Shown here in pieces: positions 36,494 through 44,761 of a DNA stretch of 49,384 nt. The notes under the pieces were generated by a model. It worked only from the letters and a program-made list of their open reading frames with translations, was not told the DNA's origin and made no database searches. Source of the DNA: Leisingera sp. JC1 (lineage in GTDB: Bacteria; Pseudomonadota; Alphaproteobacteria; Rhodobacterales; Rhodobacteraceae); contig NZ_LYUZ01000114.1 of assembly GCF_001679925.1 (NCBI RefSeq), forward strand, positions 90,422-139,805. Direction: 5' to 3'. A program made the translations under genes and the position numbers. The stretch's first letter is position 1, and each line of letters opens with the position of its first letter.

Positions 36494-36958
36494 TCACCCC
36501 CGGTCAATCCGCGCCTGATAGCAGTTGTTGCGCGCCGAGCGGATGTGGATGTAGTCCACCCGCTCGTCCCCGAAAATCGCTTCGGCCTGTGCCATCATTT
36601 CCGCCTGCGGAATGACAATGCCGGTGCCGTAAACGATCCGGTGATCGGCGCTGTAGCCCTTGATCAGATAGTCCGGCGCACGCTCCAGAACCTCCGGCAC
36701 GTCCTCCCCCTCATGCCGCGCGCAGCGGTCCGCACACAGGAAGATGGGCCCGGTCTCGGCATAGGGCTGCGCTTCGGGGAAGGGGCGGTGGGCCAGAATC
36801 AGCATCTCCTTTCCTTCAGGGATGTATTGCAGGCAGTGGCGGCAGGGGTTGGGGCCGCCTTCTGCCACCGCGCGCTCCGGCACTTGGCCGTGGGCGTCGG
36901 GGCCGCCCTCCTGCAGGGCGCGGACGATGTCTGTGGGCAGGGCGGTGATCTTGGTCAT
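36494..36958 (-). CDS. DUF1203 domain-containing protein
   Basis: The protein has 154 residues with AAGGAG seven bases before ATG 36958. PNPCRHCLQYIPEGKEMLILAHRPF and FLCADRCARHEG fit DUF1203, including the CRHC and CADRC cysteine pairs. The end contains VDYIHIRSARNNCYQARI. The function is unknown; the cysteines could bind a metal. It is divergent from dnaE2, with a composite repeat and a LexA-like box between them. Confidence 0.9.
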   Translation of the reverse strand: MTKITALPTDIVRALQEGGPDAHGQVPERAVAEGGPNPCRHCLQYIPEGKEMLILAHRPFPEAQPYAETGPIFLCADRCARHEGEDVPEVLERAPDYLIKGYSADHRIVYGTGIVIPQAEMMAQAEAIFGDERVDYIHIRSARNNCYQARIDRG

Positions 36959-37050
36959 GGGGTTTCTCCTTTTCTGTCAGCACCATGGCGCATCTGCCCC
37001 GCCGCAATCGACCCGGATCTTGCGCATCCCGCATTGGAACAGGGGGTGCT

Positions 37051-37122
37051 CTCCCGCCCGCCGTGCAGGCATTGAAAATGCCCTGCGGCGGTTGGGCGTG
37101 GCGCCGCGCTGGCGCGCGGCGC
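37051..37122 (+). repeat. Composite two-hairpin intergenic repeat, copy C
   Basis: Box 1 CTCCCGCCC is at 37051-37059. Hairpin GGCATT-GAA-AATGCC is at 37068-37082. Box 2 GGTTGGGC is at 37090-37097. A 9-bp hairpin GCGCCGCGC-TGGC-GCGCGGCGC is at 37101-37122. Box spacing is 30 nt. This copy lies between divergent genes, 58 bases before the dnaE2 start, so it is not simply a 3'-end element. Confidence 0.78.
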
Positions 37123-37152
37123 GGCACCGCAATCCAGCAGGACTCCACATGA

Positions 37153-37167
37153 GAACAAAACGGGAAT
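37153..37167 (+). promoter_or_regulatory. LexA-like SOS box before dnaE2
   Basis: GAAC-N7-GAAT at 37153-37167 matches seven of the eight fixed bases of the alphaproteobacterial LexA direct repeat (GAAC-N7-GAAC on this strand, GTTC-N7-GTTC on the other). It ends 12 bases before the dnaE2 start, where LexA would block transcription or initiation. Confidence 0.6.
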
Positions 37168-37179
37168 ATTGTACAGGGC

Positions 37180-40107
37180 ATGTTTGCCGAATTCGCCTGC
37201 CTTTCGAACTTCACCTTCCTCACCGGCGCCTCCCATCCGGAGGAGTATGCGGCGCGCGCGCTGGAACTGGGGCTTGGCGCCTTTGCCATCGCGGATGAGA
37301 ACTCGGTGGCGGGCATCGTGCGCGCCCATGCACAGTGCCGCGACATTGCCCGCCGGGTGCAGGAGCGGCAGGCCTGGGACCGGCAGAACACTCCCATCGG
37401 CCCGCCGCGCCCCAAAGGTATTCCGCAACCCGCATCCTTCCCGGTCTATGAATCCGTGCGGCTGATCCCGGCCGCAAAGCTCATGTTCACCGACGCGCCG
37501 GAGGTGATCGCGCTGCCGGTGACCCGCGTGGGCTGGGGCAGCCTGACCCGGCTTTTGTCCACCGGGCGGCTCAGGGCGGAAAAGGGCAGCTGCACCCTGC
37601 ATCTCTCTGACCTGCTGGAATTCGCGGACGGCCTCCACCTGCTTTTGCTGCCGCAGGCGCAGCATCTGCCCGGCGGCGCGGATGGATGGGCGCCGCATAT
37701 GGATGCGCTGACGCGCCGCTTTGCCGGACGGATGCATCTGCTGATGGCGCCCGCCTATGACGGCGGCGACCGGGCGCGCTTTGCCCGGCTGGCAGAGCTG
37801 GCTGCCCGTCTGAACCTGCCCCCCTTGGCCAGCGCCGCGCCCAAAATGCACCACGGCAGCCGCCGCCGCCTGGGTGATGTGCTGACTGCCATCCGCCTGC
37901 GCTGCAAGGTCGAAACCCTGGGCCGCGCCGCCATGGCCAACGCGGAGCAGCGCCTGCGCTCGGAGGGGGAAATGCGCCGCCTGTTCCGCGGCTATGAGAC
38001 GGCGGTGGACAACGCGGGTCATCTGGCGGAGCAGCTGACGTTCTCCTTGGATGAGCTGCGCTATGACTACCCGGACGAGGGCCGCGAACAGGAAACCCCG
38101 CCGCAGCGGCTGCGAAGGCTGGCGGAGGAAGGCCTCAGCTGGCGCTACCCCGGCGGCGCGCCGGACAAGGTGCGCCAGCTTCTGGAGCATGAGCTGGCCC
38201 TGATCGCCAAGCTGAAATACGACCCCTATTTCCTCACCGTGCGCGACATCGTTGCCTTTGCCCGCTCCCGCGGCATCCTCTGCCAGGGCCGCGGCTCGGC
38301 GGCAAACTCGGTGGTCTGCTACTGCCTGGGCGTCACTTCTGTCAGCCCGGAACTGGGCACCATGGTGTTCGAGCGTTTCGTCTCCGAAGCCCGCGACGAG
38401 CCGCCCGATATCGATGTCGATTTCGAGCATGAGCGGCGCGAGGAGGTGATCCAGTGGATCTATGAACGCTACGGCCGCCACCGCGCGGGCCTCTGCGCCA
38501 CGGTGATCCACTACCGCGGCAAACGCGCCATCCGCGAGGTCGGCCGCGCCATGGGCCTGACCGAGGACACCATCTCCGCCATGTCCTCGCAGCTCTGGGG
38601 CTTCTTCAGCGCCAAGGGCGTGGAGGCCGAGCGGATGCGCGAGATCGGCCTGGATCCGGACAGCCGCCGCCTGCAGCTGACCCTGCAGCTGGTGGAGCAG
38701 ATCATCGGCTTCCCCCGCCACCTCAGCCAGCATGTGGGCGGTTTTATCATCACCCAGGGACGCTTGGATGAGCTGGTCCCCATTGAAAATGCCACCATGG
38801 AGGGCCGCACGGTCATCTGCTGGGACAAGGACGACATCGACACGCTGGGCATCCTCAAGGTCGATGTGCTGTCGCTGGGGATGCTCACCTGCATCCGCAA
38901 GGCGTTCGATCTGATGCGCCAGCACCACCAGCTGGACTACAGCCTCGCCACCCTGCCGCCGGAGGACCCGGCAGTCTACAACATGCTGTGCCGCGCCGAC
39001 AGCATCGGCGTCTTTCAGGTCGAGAGCCGGGCGCAGATGAATTTCCTGCCCCGGATGCGGCCGCGCAATTTCTATGACCTGGTGATCGAGGTCGCCATCG
39101 TCCGCCCCGGGCCGATACAGGGCGACATGGTGCACCCCTATATCCGCCGCAGGAACGGTGAGGAGCCGGTGCATTTCCCCTCGGATGCGCTGGGCGAGGT
39201 GCTGGGCAAGACCCTGGGCGTGCCGCTGTTTCAGGAGCAGGCGATGCAGATCGCCATCGTGGGCGCCGGTTTCACCCCGGAACAGGCCGACCGGCTGCGG
39301 CGCTCGCTGGCGACCTTCAAGAAGCACGGCAATGTCAGCGAGTTCCGCTCCCTGTTTCTGCGCGGCATGGCAAAGAACGGCTATGATCAGGAATTCTCCG
39401 AACGCTGCTTTTCCCAGATCGAGGGCTTCGGCTCCTACGGCTTCCCCGAAAGTCATGCCGCCAGTTTTGCGCTGCTGGTCTATGCTTCTGCCTGGATCAA
39501 ATGCCACCATCCGGGGATCTTTGCCTGCGCGCTCTTGAATGCGCAGCCGATGGGCTTCTACGCGCCCGCCCAGATCGTGCGGGATGCCCGCGAACACGGC
39601 GTCGATGTGCGCCCGGTCTGCATCAACAACTCCTACTGGGACAACGTGATGGAGCCCGACGGCCACGGCGGCCTGGCGCTGCGGCTGGGGTTCCGGCAGA
39701 TCAAGGGCCTGCGCGACGAGGATGCCGCCTGGCTGACCGCCGCCCGCGGCAACGGCTACCACGAGGTGGAGGACGTCTGGCGCAAGGCCGGCATTGCGCC
39801 GCCGGTGATCGAGCGGCTGGCCGAAGCGGACGCCTTTGCTGCCCTTGGCCTCAACCGGCGCGAGGCCCTGTGGGCCGCCAAGGCGATTACTGCCCGAAAA
39901 CCCCTGCCGCTGTTTGCCCGCGAACTGGAGGGTGAGGGGATTTACGAGCCGGAGGCCGACCTGCCGCAGATGGGCCTGGGCGAGGAAGTGGTGGAGGATT
40001 ACGTCGCCATGCGGCTGAGCTTGCGGGCGCATCCGGTGGCGCTGATCCGGCATCTGCTGACGCCGCAGGACACGGGCGGCGGTGCGGAGGGCGGACCCGG
40101 GAGTTGA
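37180..40107 (+). CDS. dnaE2: Error-prone DNA polymerase DnaE2, C-terminally short
   Basis: The protein has 975 residues, against about 1,050-1,100 usual for DnaE2. The PHP-like N-terminus (EFACLSNFTFLTGASHPEEY) has lost the His pair of active PHP sites. The polymerase core has PPDIDVDFEH with catalytic D410 and D412, and VVCYCLGVTSVSP. A helix-hairpin-helix region follows near 850-905. The protein stops soon after the DLPQMGLGEEVVEDYVAMRLSL segment. In the family an OB-fold region of roughly 100 residues follows there, and I find no remnant of it downstream. imuA and imuB, the usual cassette partners, are not adjacent. A LexA-like box suggests SOS control. The protein may be active in altered form or be decaying. 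Confidence 0.93.
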   Translation: MFAEFACLSNFTFLTGASHPEEYAARALELGLGAFAIADENSVAGIVRAHAQCRDIARRVQERQAWDRQNTPIGPPRPKGIPQPASFPVYESVRLIPAAKLMFTDAPEVIALPVTRVGWGSLTRLLSTGRLRAEKGSCTLHLSDLLEFADGLHLLLLPQAQHLPGGADGWAPHMDALTRRFAGRMHLLMAPAYDGGDRARFARLAELAARLNLPPLASAAPKMHHGSRRRLGDVLTAIRLRCKVETLGRAAMANAEQRLRSEGEMRRLFRGYETAVDNAGHLAEQLTFSLDELRYDYPDEGREQETPPQRLRRLAEEGLSWRYPGGAPDKVRQLLEHELALIAKLKYDPYFLTVRDIVAFARSRGILCQGRGSAANSVVCYCLGVTSVSPELGTMVFERFVSEARDEPPDIDVDFEHERREEVIQWIYERYGRHRAGLCATVIHYRGKRAIREVGRAMGLTEDTISAMSSQLWGFFSAKGVEAERMREIGLDPDSRRLQLTLQLVEQIIGFPRHLSQHVGGFIITQGRLDELVPIENATMEGRTVICWDKDDIDTLGILKVDVLSLGMLTCIRKAFDLMRQHHQLDYSLATLPPEDPAVYNMLCRADSIGVFQVESRAQMNFLPRMRPRNFYDLVIEVAIVRPGPIQGDMVHPYIRRRNGEEPVHFPSDALGEVLGKTLGVPLFQEQAMQIAIVGAGFTPEQADRLRRSLATFKKHGNVSEFRSLFLRGMAKNGYDQEFSERCFSQIEGFGSYGFPESHAASFALLVYASAWIKCHHPGIFACALLNAQPMGFYAPAQIVRDAREHGVDVRPVCINNSYWDNVMEPDGHGGLALRLGFRQIKGLRDEDAAWLTAARGNGYHEVEDVWRKAGIAPPVIERLAEADAFAALGLNRREALWAAKAITARKPLPLFARELEGEGIYEPEADLPQMGLGEEVVEDYVAMRLSLRAHPVALIRHLLTPQDTGGGAEGGPGS

Positions 40108-40265
40108 GTATTTGAGGCAAGATGAAAGGAGCAGGGAGGGGCAATGCTGCCGCTAAGCGCCGTGATAACGCCAACTGTGGCAGGAAAGCCGGTTCACCCC
40201 GGCGCGGCAAGGCGCTAGAAGGCTTGCGAACATTGCCCAACCTTGCCCTGCCCCGGAGCTGATCC

Positions 40266-41783
40266 ATGACCGCACCCAAACCCGTTGTCCTGTGCATTCT
40301 CGATGGCTGGGGCAGCGGCGAGCCCGGCAAGGCCAACGCGCCTTATCTGGCGCAGACACCAACTTTTGATGCGATCATGGCCAAGGGGCCGAGCGCCAGG
40401 CTGATCACCCATGGGCCGGATGTGGGCCTGCCGACCGGGCAGATGGGCAATTCCGAGGTGGGGCATACCAACATCGGCGCGGGCCGGGTGGTGGCGATGG
40501 ACCTGGGCCAGATCGATCTGGCGATCGAGGACGGCAGTTTCTTTGAAAACGAGGCGCTGCAGGCGTTTATCGCGCAGCTGAAGGAAAGCGGCGGCGCGGC
40601 GCATCTGATGGGGCTGGTCTCCGACGGCGGCGTGCATGGGCATATCAACCACATCCTGGCGGCGGTGGAGGCCATTCATGAGGCCGGCGTGCCGGTCTGG
40701 CTGCATGCGATCACCGACGGCCGCGACGTGGCGCCGAAATCGGCCTTCCGCCATTTCCGCCGGCTGGAGGAAAAACTGCCCGAAGGTGTGCGCATCGCCA
40801 CCGTCACCGGGCGCTATTTCGCGATGGACCGGGACAACCGCTGGGGCCGCGTCAGCGAGGCCTATGACGCGATGATCCACGCCAAGGGGCGGCCCGGCCA
40901 GACGGCGCACAGCGCGGTGGACCACGCCTATAACCAGTCGGAGACGGATGAGTTCATCGGCGCCACCGTGCTGCAGGGCTATGACGGCGTGAAGGACGGC
41001 GACGGGTTCTTCTGCCTGAACTTCCGCGCCGACCGCGCGCGGGAGATCCTGCGCGCCATCGGTGAGCCGGGTTTTGAAGAATTCGACACCGGCGTGCGCC
41101 CGAAACTGGCGGCGCTGATGGGCATGGTGGAATACTCCGATGCCCACAATGATTACATGACCACCGCCTATCCCAAGGCGGCGATTGTCAACACGCTGGG
41201 CGCCTGGGTCGCCAAGCACGGCAAGACCCAGTTCCGCCTGGCCGAGACCGAAAAATACCCGCATGTGACCTTCTTCCTCAACGGCGGCAAGGAAGAGCCG
41301 GAGGAAGGCGAGGACCGCTACATGCCGAAGTCGCCCAATGTGGCGACTTATGATCTGCAGCCGGAAATGTCGGCGCCGGAGGTGACGGAGAAATTCGTCG
41401 AGGCGATCGAGGCGGGCTATGACCTCATTGTGACCAACTATGCCAACCCCGACATGGTCGGCCACACCGGCGATCTGAAGGCGGCGATGCGCGCCTGCGA
41501 AGCGGTGGATCAGGGGCTGGCCAAGGTGGTCGCGGCGCTGGAGAAGGCCGGCGGTGCGATGATCGTCACCGCCGACCACGGCAATTGCGAGGTGATGGTG
41601 GACCCGGAAACCGGCGGCGTCCATACCGCCCATACGCTCAATCTGGTGCCGGTGGCGCTGGTCGGCGGGCCGGAGGGCGCGCGCTTGCGCGATGGCCGCC
41701 TGGCCGATCTGGCACCGACTGTCCTGGAACTGATGGGGCTGGAGAAACCGGCTGAGATGACCGGGGAGAGCCTGCTGTCATGA
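40266..41783 (+). CDS. gpmI: 2,3-bisphosphoglycerate-independent phosphoglycerate mutase
   Basis: The protein has 505 residues, normal for iPGM. LCILDGWGSGEPGKANA holds the metal Asp13. GQMGNSEVGHTNIG holds the phospho-Ser63. VTADHGNCEVM near the end supplies further Mn ligands. The enzyme interconverts 3- and 2-phosphoglycerate in the cytoplasm. The stop overlaps the start of the EnvC-like gene (ATGA), and ctpA follows closely. This gpmI-envC-ctpA order is shared by many alphaproteobacteria, although the functions are unrelated. No strong Shine-Dalgarno is seen; GGAGC lies nine bases before the ATG. Confidence 0.97.
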   Translation: MTAPKPVVLCILDGWGSGEPGKANAPYLAQTPTFDAIMAKGPSARLITHGPDVGLPTGQMGNSEVGHTNIGAGRVVAMDLGQIDLAIEDGSFFENEALQAFIAQLKESGGAAHLMGLVSDGGVHGHINHILAAVEAIHEAGVPVWLHAITDGRDVAPKSAFRHFRRLEEKLPEGVRIATVTGRYFAMDRDNRWGRVSEAYDAMIHAKGRPGQTAHSAVDHAYNQSETDEFIGATVLQGYDGVKDGDGFFCLNFRADRAREILRAIGEPGFEEFDTGVRPKLAALMGMVEYSDAHNDYMTTAYPKAAIVNTLGAWVAKHGKTQFRLAETEKYPHVTFFLNGGKEEPEEGEDRYMPKSPNVATYDLQPEMSAPEVTEKFVEAIEAGYDLIVTNYANPDMVGHTGDLKAAMRACEAVDQGLAKVVAALEKAGGAMIVTADHGNCEVMVDPETGGVHTAHTLNLVPVALVGGPEGARLRDGRLADLAPTVLELMGLEKPAEMTGESLLS

Positions 41784-42913
41784 TCCGGCGCGCGGGCCTT
41801 GTGCTGCTGGCCCTGCTGGCCGCGCCGCTGCAGGCGGCGGCGGACCCGGCGGATGCTGCGCGGGACGCGGCGGAGCAGCTGGAAGCGGCCTCTGTCCAGC
41901 TGCAGGATGCCGACAGTTCCCGCGACCGGGTGAAGGCGCTGACCTCCACCGTGCAGGCCTATGAGGCGGGGCTGGCGGCGATGCGCGACGGTTTGCGCCG
42001 GGTGGCGCGGCGCGAGGGGCAGCTGAGCGCGCAGTTGGCGGCGCGGCAGGAGGAGGTCTCGGGCCTTCTGGGCATCATCCAGACCATTGAAACCTCGCCG
42101 CCGCCGGTGCTGATGGTGCATCCCTCCGGACCGCTGGGCGCGGCACGGTCTGCGATGATGCTGGCAGAGGTGACGCCGGCGCTGCAGGCGCGGGCGCAGA
42201 TGCTGAAGGCGGATCTGGACGAGGTGCAATCCTTGCGCCTGCTGCAGCAGAATGCGGCCAGGACGCTGGAGGAGGGGCTGGCCGGCGTGCAGAGCGCGCG
42301 GGTGCAGCTGTCCACCGCGATTGCCGACCGCACCACCCTGCCGAAACGGTTCACCGAGGACCCGGTGCGCACCGCGATCCTGATCTCCTCGACCGAGACG
42401 CTGTCGGGTTTTGCCGACGGGCTGGCCGAGATTGCCGGCGGAGAAATCTCTGCCAGCGAGGCCGACATCAGCGGTTTGCGCGGCACGCTGCCGTTGCCGG
42501 TGGAGGGGCTGGTGCTGCGCGGTTACGGCGAACGCGATGCCGCGGGCATTGCCCGGCCCGGCTGGCTGATTGCCGCCCGCCCGCGGGCGCTGGTCACATC
42601 GCCCACCGCGGCCACCATCCGCTATCGCGGGCCGCTGCTGGACCTGGGCAACGTGGTGATTCTGGAACCGCAGCCGGAGACGCTGTTTGTGCTGTCGGGC
42701 CTGGCCGAGGTGTTCGGCGAGGCGGGGCAGGTGATCCCCGAGGGCACACCGGTCGGATTGATGAGCGGAGAAAACCCGAAACCGGACGCAATTCTGTCAA
42801 CAAGCGGTGAAGGGGGTGGAACTGACCGGACAGAAACGCTCTATATAGAAGTGAGAATGGACAACAGCCCGGTGGACCCCGAAACGTGGTTCCGCACTGG
42901 AAAAGGTGGATGA
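41780..42913 (+). CDS. EnvC-like murein hydrolase activator (degenerate LytM)
   Basis: The protein has 377 residues. A signal peptide (residues 1-21, ending LQAAAD) is followed by long coiled coils (about 25-200) and a C-terminal M23/LytM domain (about 255-375). The domain lacks its zinc ligands: the HxxxD region reads GYGERDAAGIARPGWLIAA, and HxH is replaced around LFVLSGLAEV. As in EnvC, such proteins do not cut peptidoglycan themselves but activate amidases at division. The start overlaps gpmI by ATGA, and ctpA begins eight bases after the stop. No amidase gene is adjacent here. Confidence 0.9.
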   Translation: MIRRAGLVLLALLAAPLQAAADPADAARDAAEQLEAASVQLQDADSSRDRVKALTSTVQAYEAGLAAMRDGLRRVARREGQLSAQLAARQEEVSGLLGIIQTIETSPPPVLMVHPSGPLGAARSAMMLAEVTPALQARAQMLKADLDEVQSLRLLQQNAARTLEEGLAGVQSARVQLSTAIADRTTLPKRFTEDPVRTAILISSTETLSGFADGLAEIAGGEISASEADISGLRGTLPLPVEGLVLRGYGERDAAGIARPGWLIAARPRALVTSPTAATIRYRGPLLDLGNVVILEPQPETLFVLSGLAEVFGEAGQVIPEGTPVGLMSGENPKPDAILSTSGEGGGTDRTETLYIEVRMDNSPVDPETWFRTGKGG

Positions 42914-42920
42914 AGGCTTG

Positions 42921-44255
42921 ATGAAAAAATTTGCGATGGCCGCCGTCGGCGGCACGCTGGCAGGGATCGTGGCGACAACCTATGTGGCAGGCCCCTTGCT
43001 GGCGCAGGAAGGCGTGCGGGAGGCAAACGTCTATGAGCAGCTGGACCTGTTCGGCGACATCTTCGAGCGTATCCGTGCGCAATATGTCGAGGAGGTTGAC
43101 GAGAAGGAGCTGATCGAGGCGGCGATCAGCGGCATGCTGGCCTCGCTGGACCCGCATTCCAGCTATCTGTCGCCGGATGACGCCGCCAGCATGCGGGTGC
43201 AGACCCGCGGCGAGTTCGGCGGCCTGGGTATCGAAGTCACCCAGGAAGAGGGCTTTGTCAAAGTTGTCTCCCCCATCGACGGCACCCCGGCGGATGAGGC
43301 CGGGATGGAAGCCGGCGATTTCATCACCCATGTGGACGGCGAAAGCGTTCTGGGCCTGTCTCTGGACGACGCGGTGGAGCTGATGCGCGGGCCGGTCGGA
43401 TCGGAAATCGTGATCACCGTGGTGCGCGAGGGCGAGGCGGAGCCGTTTGATGTCTCGATCATCCGCGACACCATCAAGCTGACCGCAGTGCGCGGCCGCA
43501 CCGAGGGCGACACCGTGGTGATGCGGATCACCACCTTCAACGACCAGACCACGCCGAACCTCGAGGAAAACCTCAAGAAGCAGATCGAGGAAGCCGGCGG
43601 CATGGACAACGTCAACGGCATCGTGCTGGACCTGCGCAACAACCCGGGCGGGCTGCTGACCCAGGCGATCAAGGTGGCCGACAGCTTCCTGGAGTCCGGT
43701 GAGATCGTCTCCACCCGTGGCCGCGACCCGGAAGACGGCGAGCGCTTCAACGCGACCCCGGGCGACCTGGCAGAGGGCAAGCCGATCGTGGTGCTGATCA
43801 ACGGCGGTTCGGCCTCGGCGTCGGAAATCGTTGCGGGCGCGCTGCAGGATCACCGCCGCGCCATTGTGATCGGTACCAAATCCTTCGGCAAGGGCTCGGT
43901 CCAGACCGTGATGCCGCTGAAGGGCGAAGGCGCGATGCGCCTGACCACCGCGCGCTATTACACACCGTCGGGCCGCTCGATCCAGGCGCTGGGCGTCTCC
44001 CCCGACATCGTGGTGGCGCAGCCGCGCCGGACCGCGGCGGCTGAGGAAGAGGATGACTCGCCCGCCCGCCGCTCCCGCTCGGAAGCCGACCTGCGCGGCA
44101 GCCTGAACAACGACAGCCTGTCCGAGGACGAAATCCGCCAGATCGAGGAAGAGCGCGAGAAGGCCGAGAAAGCCGCGGAGCTGCGCGAGCAGGACTACCA
44201 GCTGGCCTATGCCATCGACATCCTGAAGGGTATGGTGGCGCTGGGGCCGAAGTAA
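42921..44255 (+). CDS. ctpA: C-terminal processing protease CtpA (S41 family)
   Basis: The protein has 444 residues from ATG 42921 with AAGG upstream. It has an N-terminal membrane anchor or signal (about 1-30). A PDZ domain lies at about 85-165 (GGLGIEVTQEEGFVKVVSPI). The S41 catalytic domain has INGGSASASEIVAGAL (Ser cluster 297-301) and GTKSFGKGSVQ with Lys324, forming the Ser-Lys dyad. The charged C-terminal tail (about 385-430) is predicted coiled coil. CtpA cleaves C-termini of periplasmic substrates, including peptidoglycan hydrolases in other bacteria. That fits its place next to an EnvC-like activator. A terminator follows. Confidence 0.95.
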   Translation: MKKFAMAAVGGTLAGIVATTYVAGPLLAQEGVREANVYEQLDLFGDIFERIRAQYVEEVDEKELIEAAISGMLASLDPHSSYLSPDDAASMRVQTRGEFGGLGIEVTQEEGFVKVVSPIDGTPADEAGMEAGDFITHVDGESVLGLSLDDAVELMRGPVGSEIVITVVREGEAEPFDVSIIRDTIKLTAVRGRTEGDTVVMRITTFNDQTTPNLEENLKKQIEEAGGMDNVNGIVLDLRNNPGGLLTQAIKVADSFLESGEIVSTRGRDPEDGERFNATPGDLAEGKPIVVLINGGSASASEIVAGALQDHRRAIVIGTKSFGKGSVQTVMPLKGEGAMRLTTARYYTPSGRSIQALGVSPDIVVAQPRRTAAAEEEDDSPARRSRSEADLRGSLNNDSLSEDEIRQIEEEREKAEKAAELREQDYQLAYAIDILKGMVALGPK

Positions 44256-44282
44256 GGCCCGCGCAAACACGCATCAGGAAGG

Positions 44283-44307
44283 GGCCGTCCGGTTGGGCGG
44301 CCTTTTT
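44283..44307 (+). terminator. Rho-independent terminator of ctpA
   Basis: The 8-bp stem GGCCGTCC / GGGCGGCC (44283-44290 and 44295-44302, one G-T pair) has loop GGTT and is followed by five T. It lies 28 bases after the ctpA stop. Confidence 0.9.
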
Positions 44308-44416
44308 CATTTTTGCTGTGCCGCCGGGTTGGGCGGGGTTTGAGTGCTGTGCCGTTTAAGCGCTGTGTCCCGGTTAAGGGGGCGGCGCCGCCGGATGGAG
44401 GTGGACAGACCCCGCC

Positions 44417-44458
44417 GGGGGCCTGCTCGGACAGGATATCCTGGACGACCCCCTTTTT
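44417..44458 (+). terminator. Orphan terminator-like hairpin
   Basis: GGGGG (44417-44421) pairs with CCCCC (44449-44453) across an inner stem TCG-GA-CAGG / CCTG-GA-CGA with loop ATAT and a 5-base bulge. TTTTT follows at 44454-44458. No open reading frame on the plus strand ends here, and ctpA already has its own terminator. A short transcript starting at about 44310-44400 is therefore possible. Confidence 0.55.
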
Positions 44459-44483
44459 ATCAGGGCCGGTCTCCGGGGTGTTA

Positions 44484-44509
44484 CGCAGGCAGCTCCACAG
44501 ATGCCTGCG
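44484..44509. repeat. 8-bp hairpin in the gene-free region
   Basis: CGCAGGCA and TGCCTGCG are perfect complements around a 10-base loop. Confidence 0.4.
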
Positions 44510-44595
44510 CCTTGTATCATGGCCCGTGCGCTGAGCCATGGCGGGGGATCGATCAGGGGGCAGTCTGGCAGAGGGAAATGAGGATCGCGTGAAGG

Positions 44596-44613
44596 CACCG
44601 TACGGTGGGTACG
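44596..44613. promoter_or_regulatory. Overlapping dyads upstream of the single-TM gene
   Basis: The perfect 12-bp palindrome CACCGTACGGTG (44596-44607) overlaps the dyad CGTAC-N5-GTACG (44599-44613). It lies about 150 bases before the start codon. The overlap of two symmetric elements suggests a regulator site, with no direct proof. Confidence 0.35.
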
Positions 44614-44761
44614 CAACACCCTGGCGGAAGTGTTCCCTGTGCAGGCGGCAAACCTGTTGACTGCAGAGCCTGCGCCGAACCAACGTACAGTCAGATTTAG
44701 AGCAATGTATTTCGCGGGAGCAGGCTGCAGGCCGTTCCTGTCCAAAGGGACGGAGACATTC

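Larger units (their letters stand above)
44308..44761 (+). other. Long gene-free region with orphan terminator and dyads
   Basis: This 454-base stretch between the ctpA terminator and the next start codon has no convincing gene. It holds a hairpin with T-run (44417-44458), an 8-bp hairpin (44484-44509) and overlapping dyads (44596-44613). The 3' part may be the leader of the single-TM gene. The 5' part may encode a small RNA. Confidence 0.5.

Noticed and set aside
36955-40053. Very long open frame antisense to dnaE2
   Set aside because: It has Gln/His/Arg-rich low-complexity translation typical of antisense frames in high-GC genes and no recognisable domains; the sense strand encodes a clear polymerase.
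44291-44335. Further GGTTGGGC boxes near the ctpA terminator as a sixth composite repeat
   Set aside because: Box 1 and both hairpins with the fixed spacing are missing; one box is part of the terminator loop and stem.
44432-44443. CAGGATATCCTG palindrome as a protein-binding site
   Set aside because: It is better explained as the apex of the orphan terminator hairpin.
44657-44690. TTGACT as a -35 box for the single-TM gene
   Set aside because: No acceptable -10 element at 16-18 bases.
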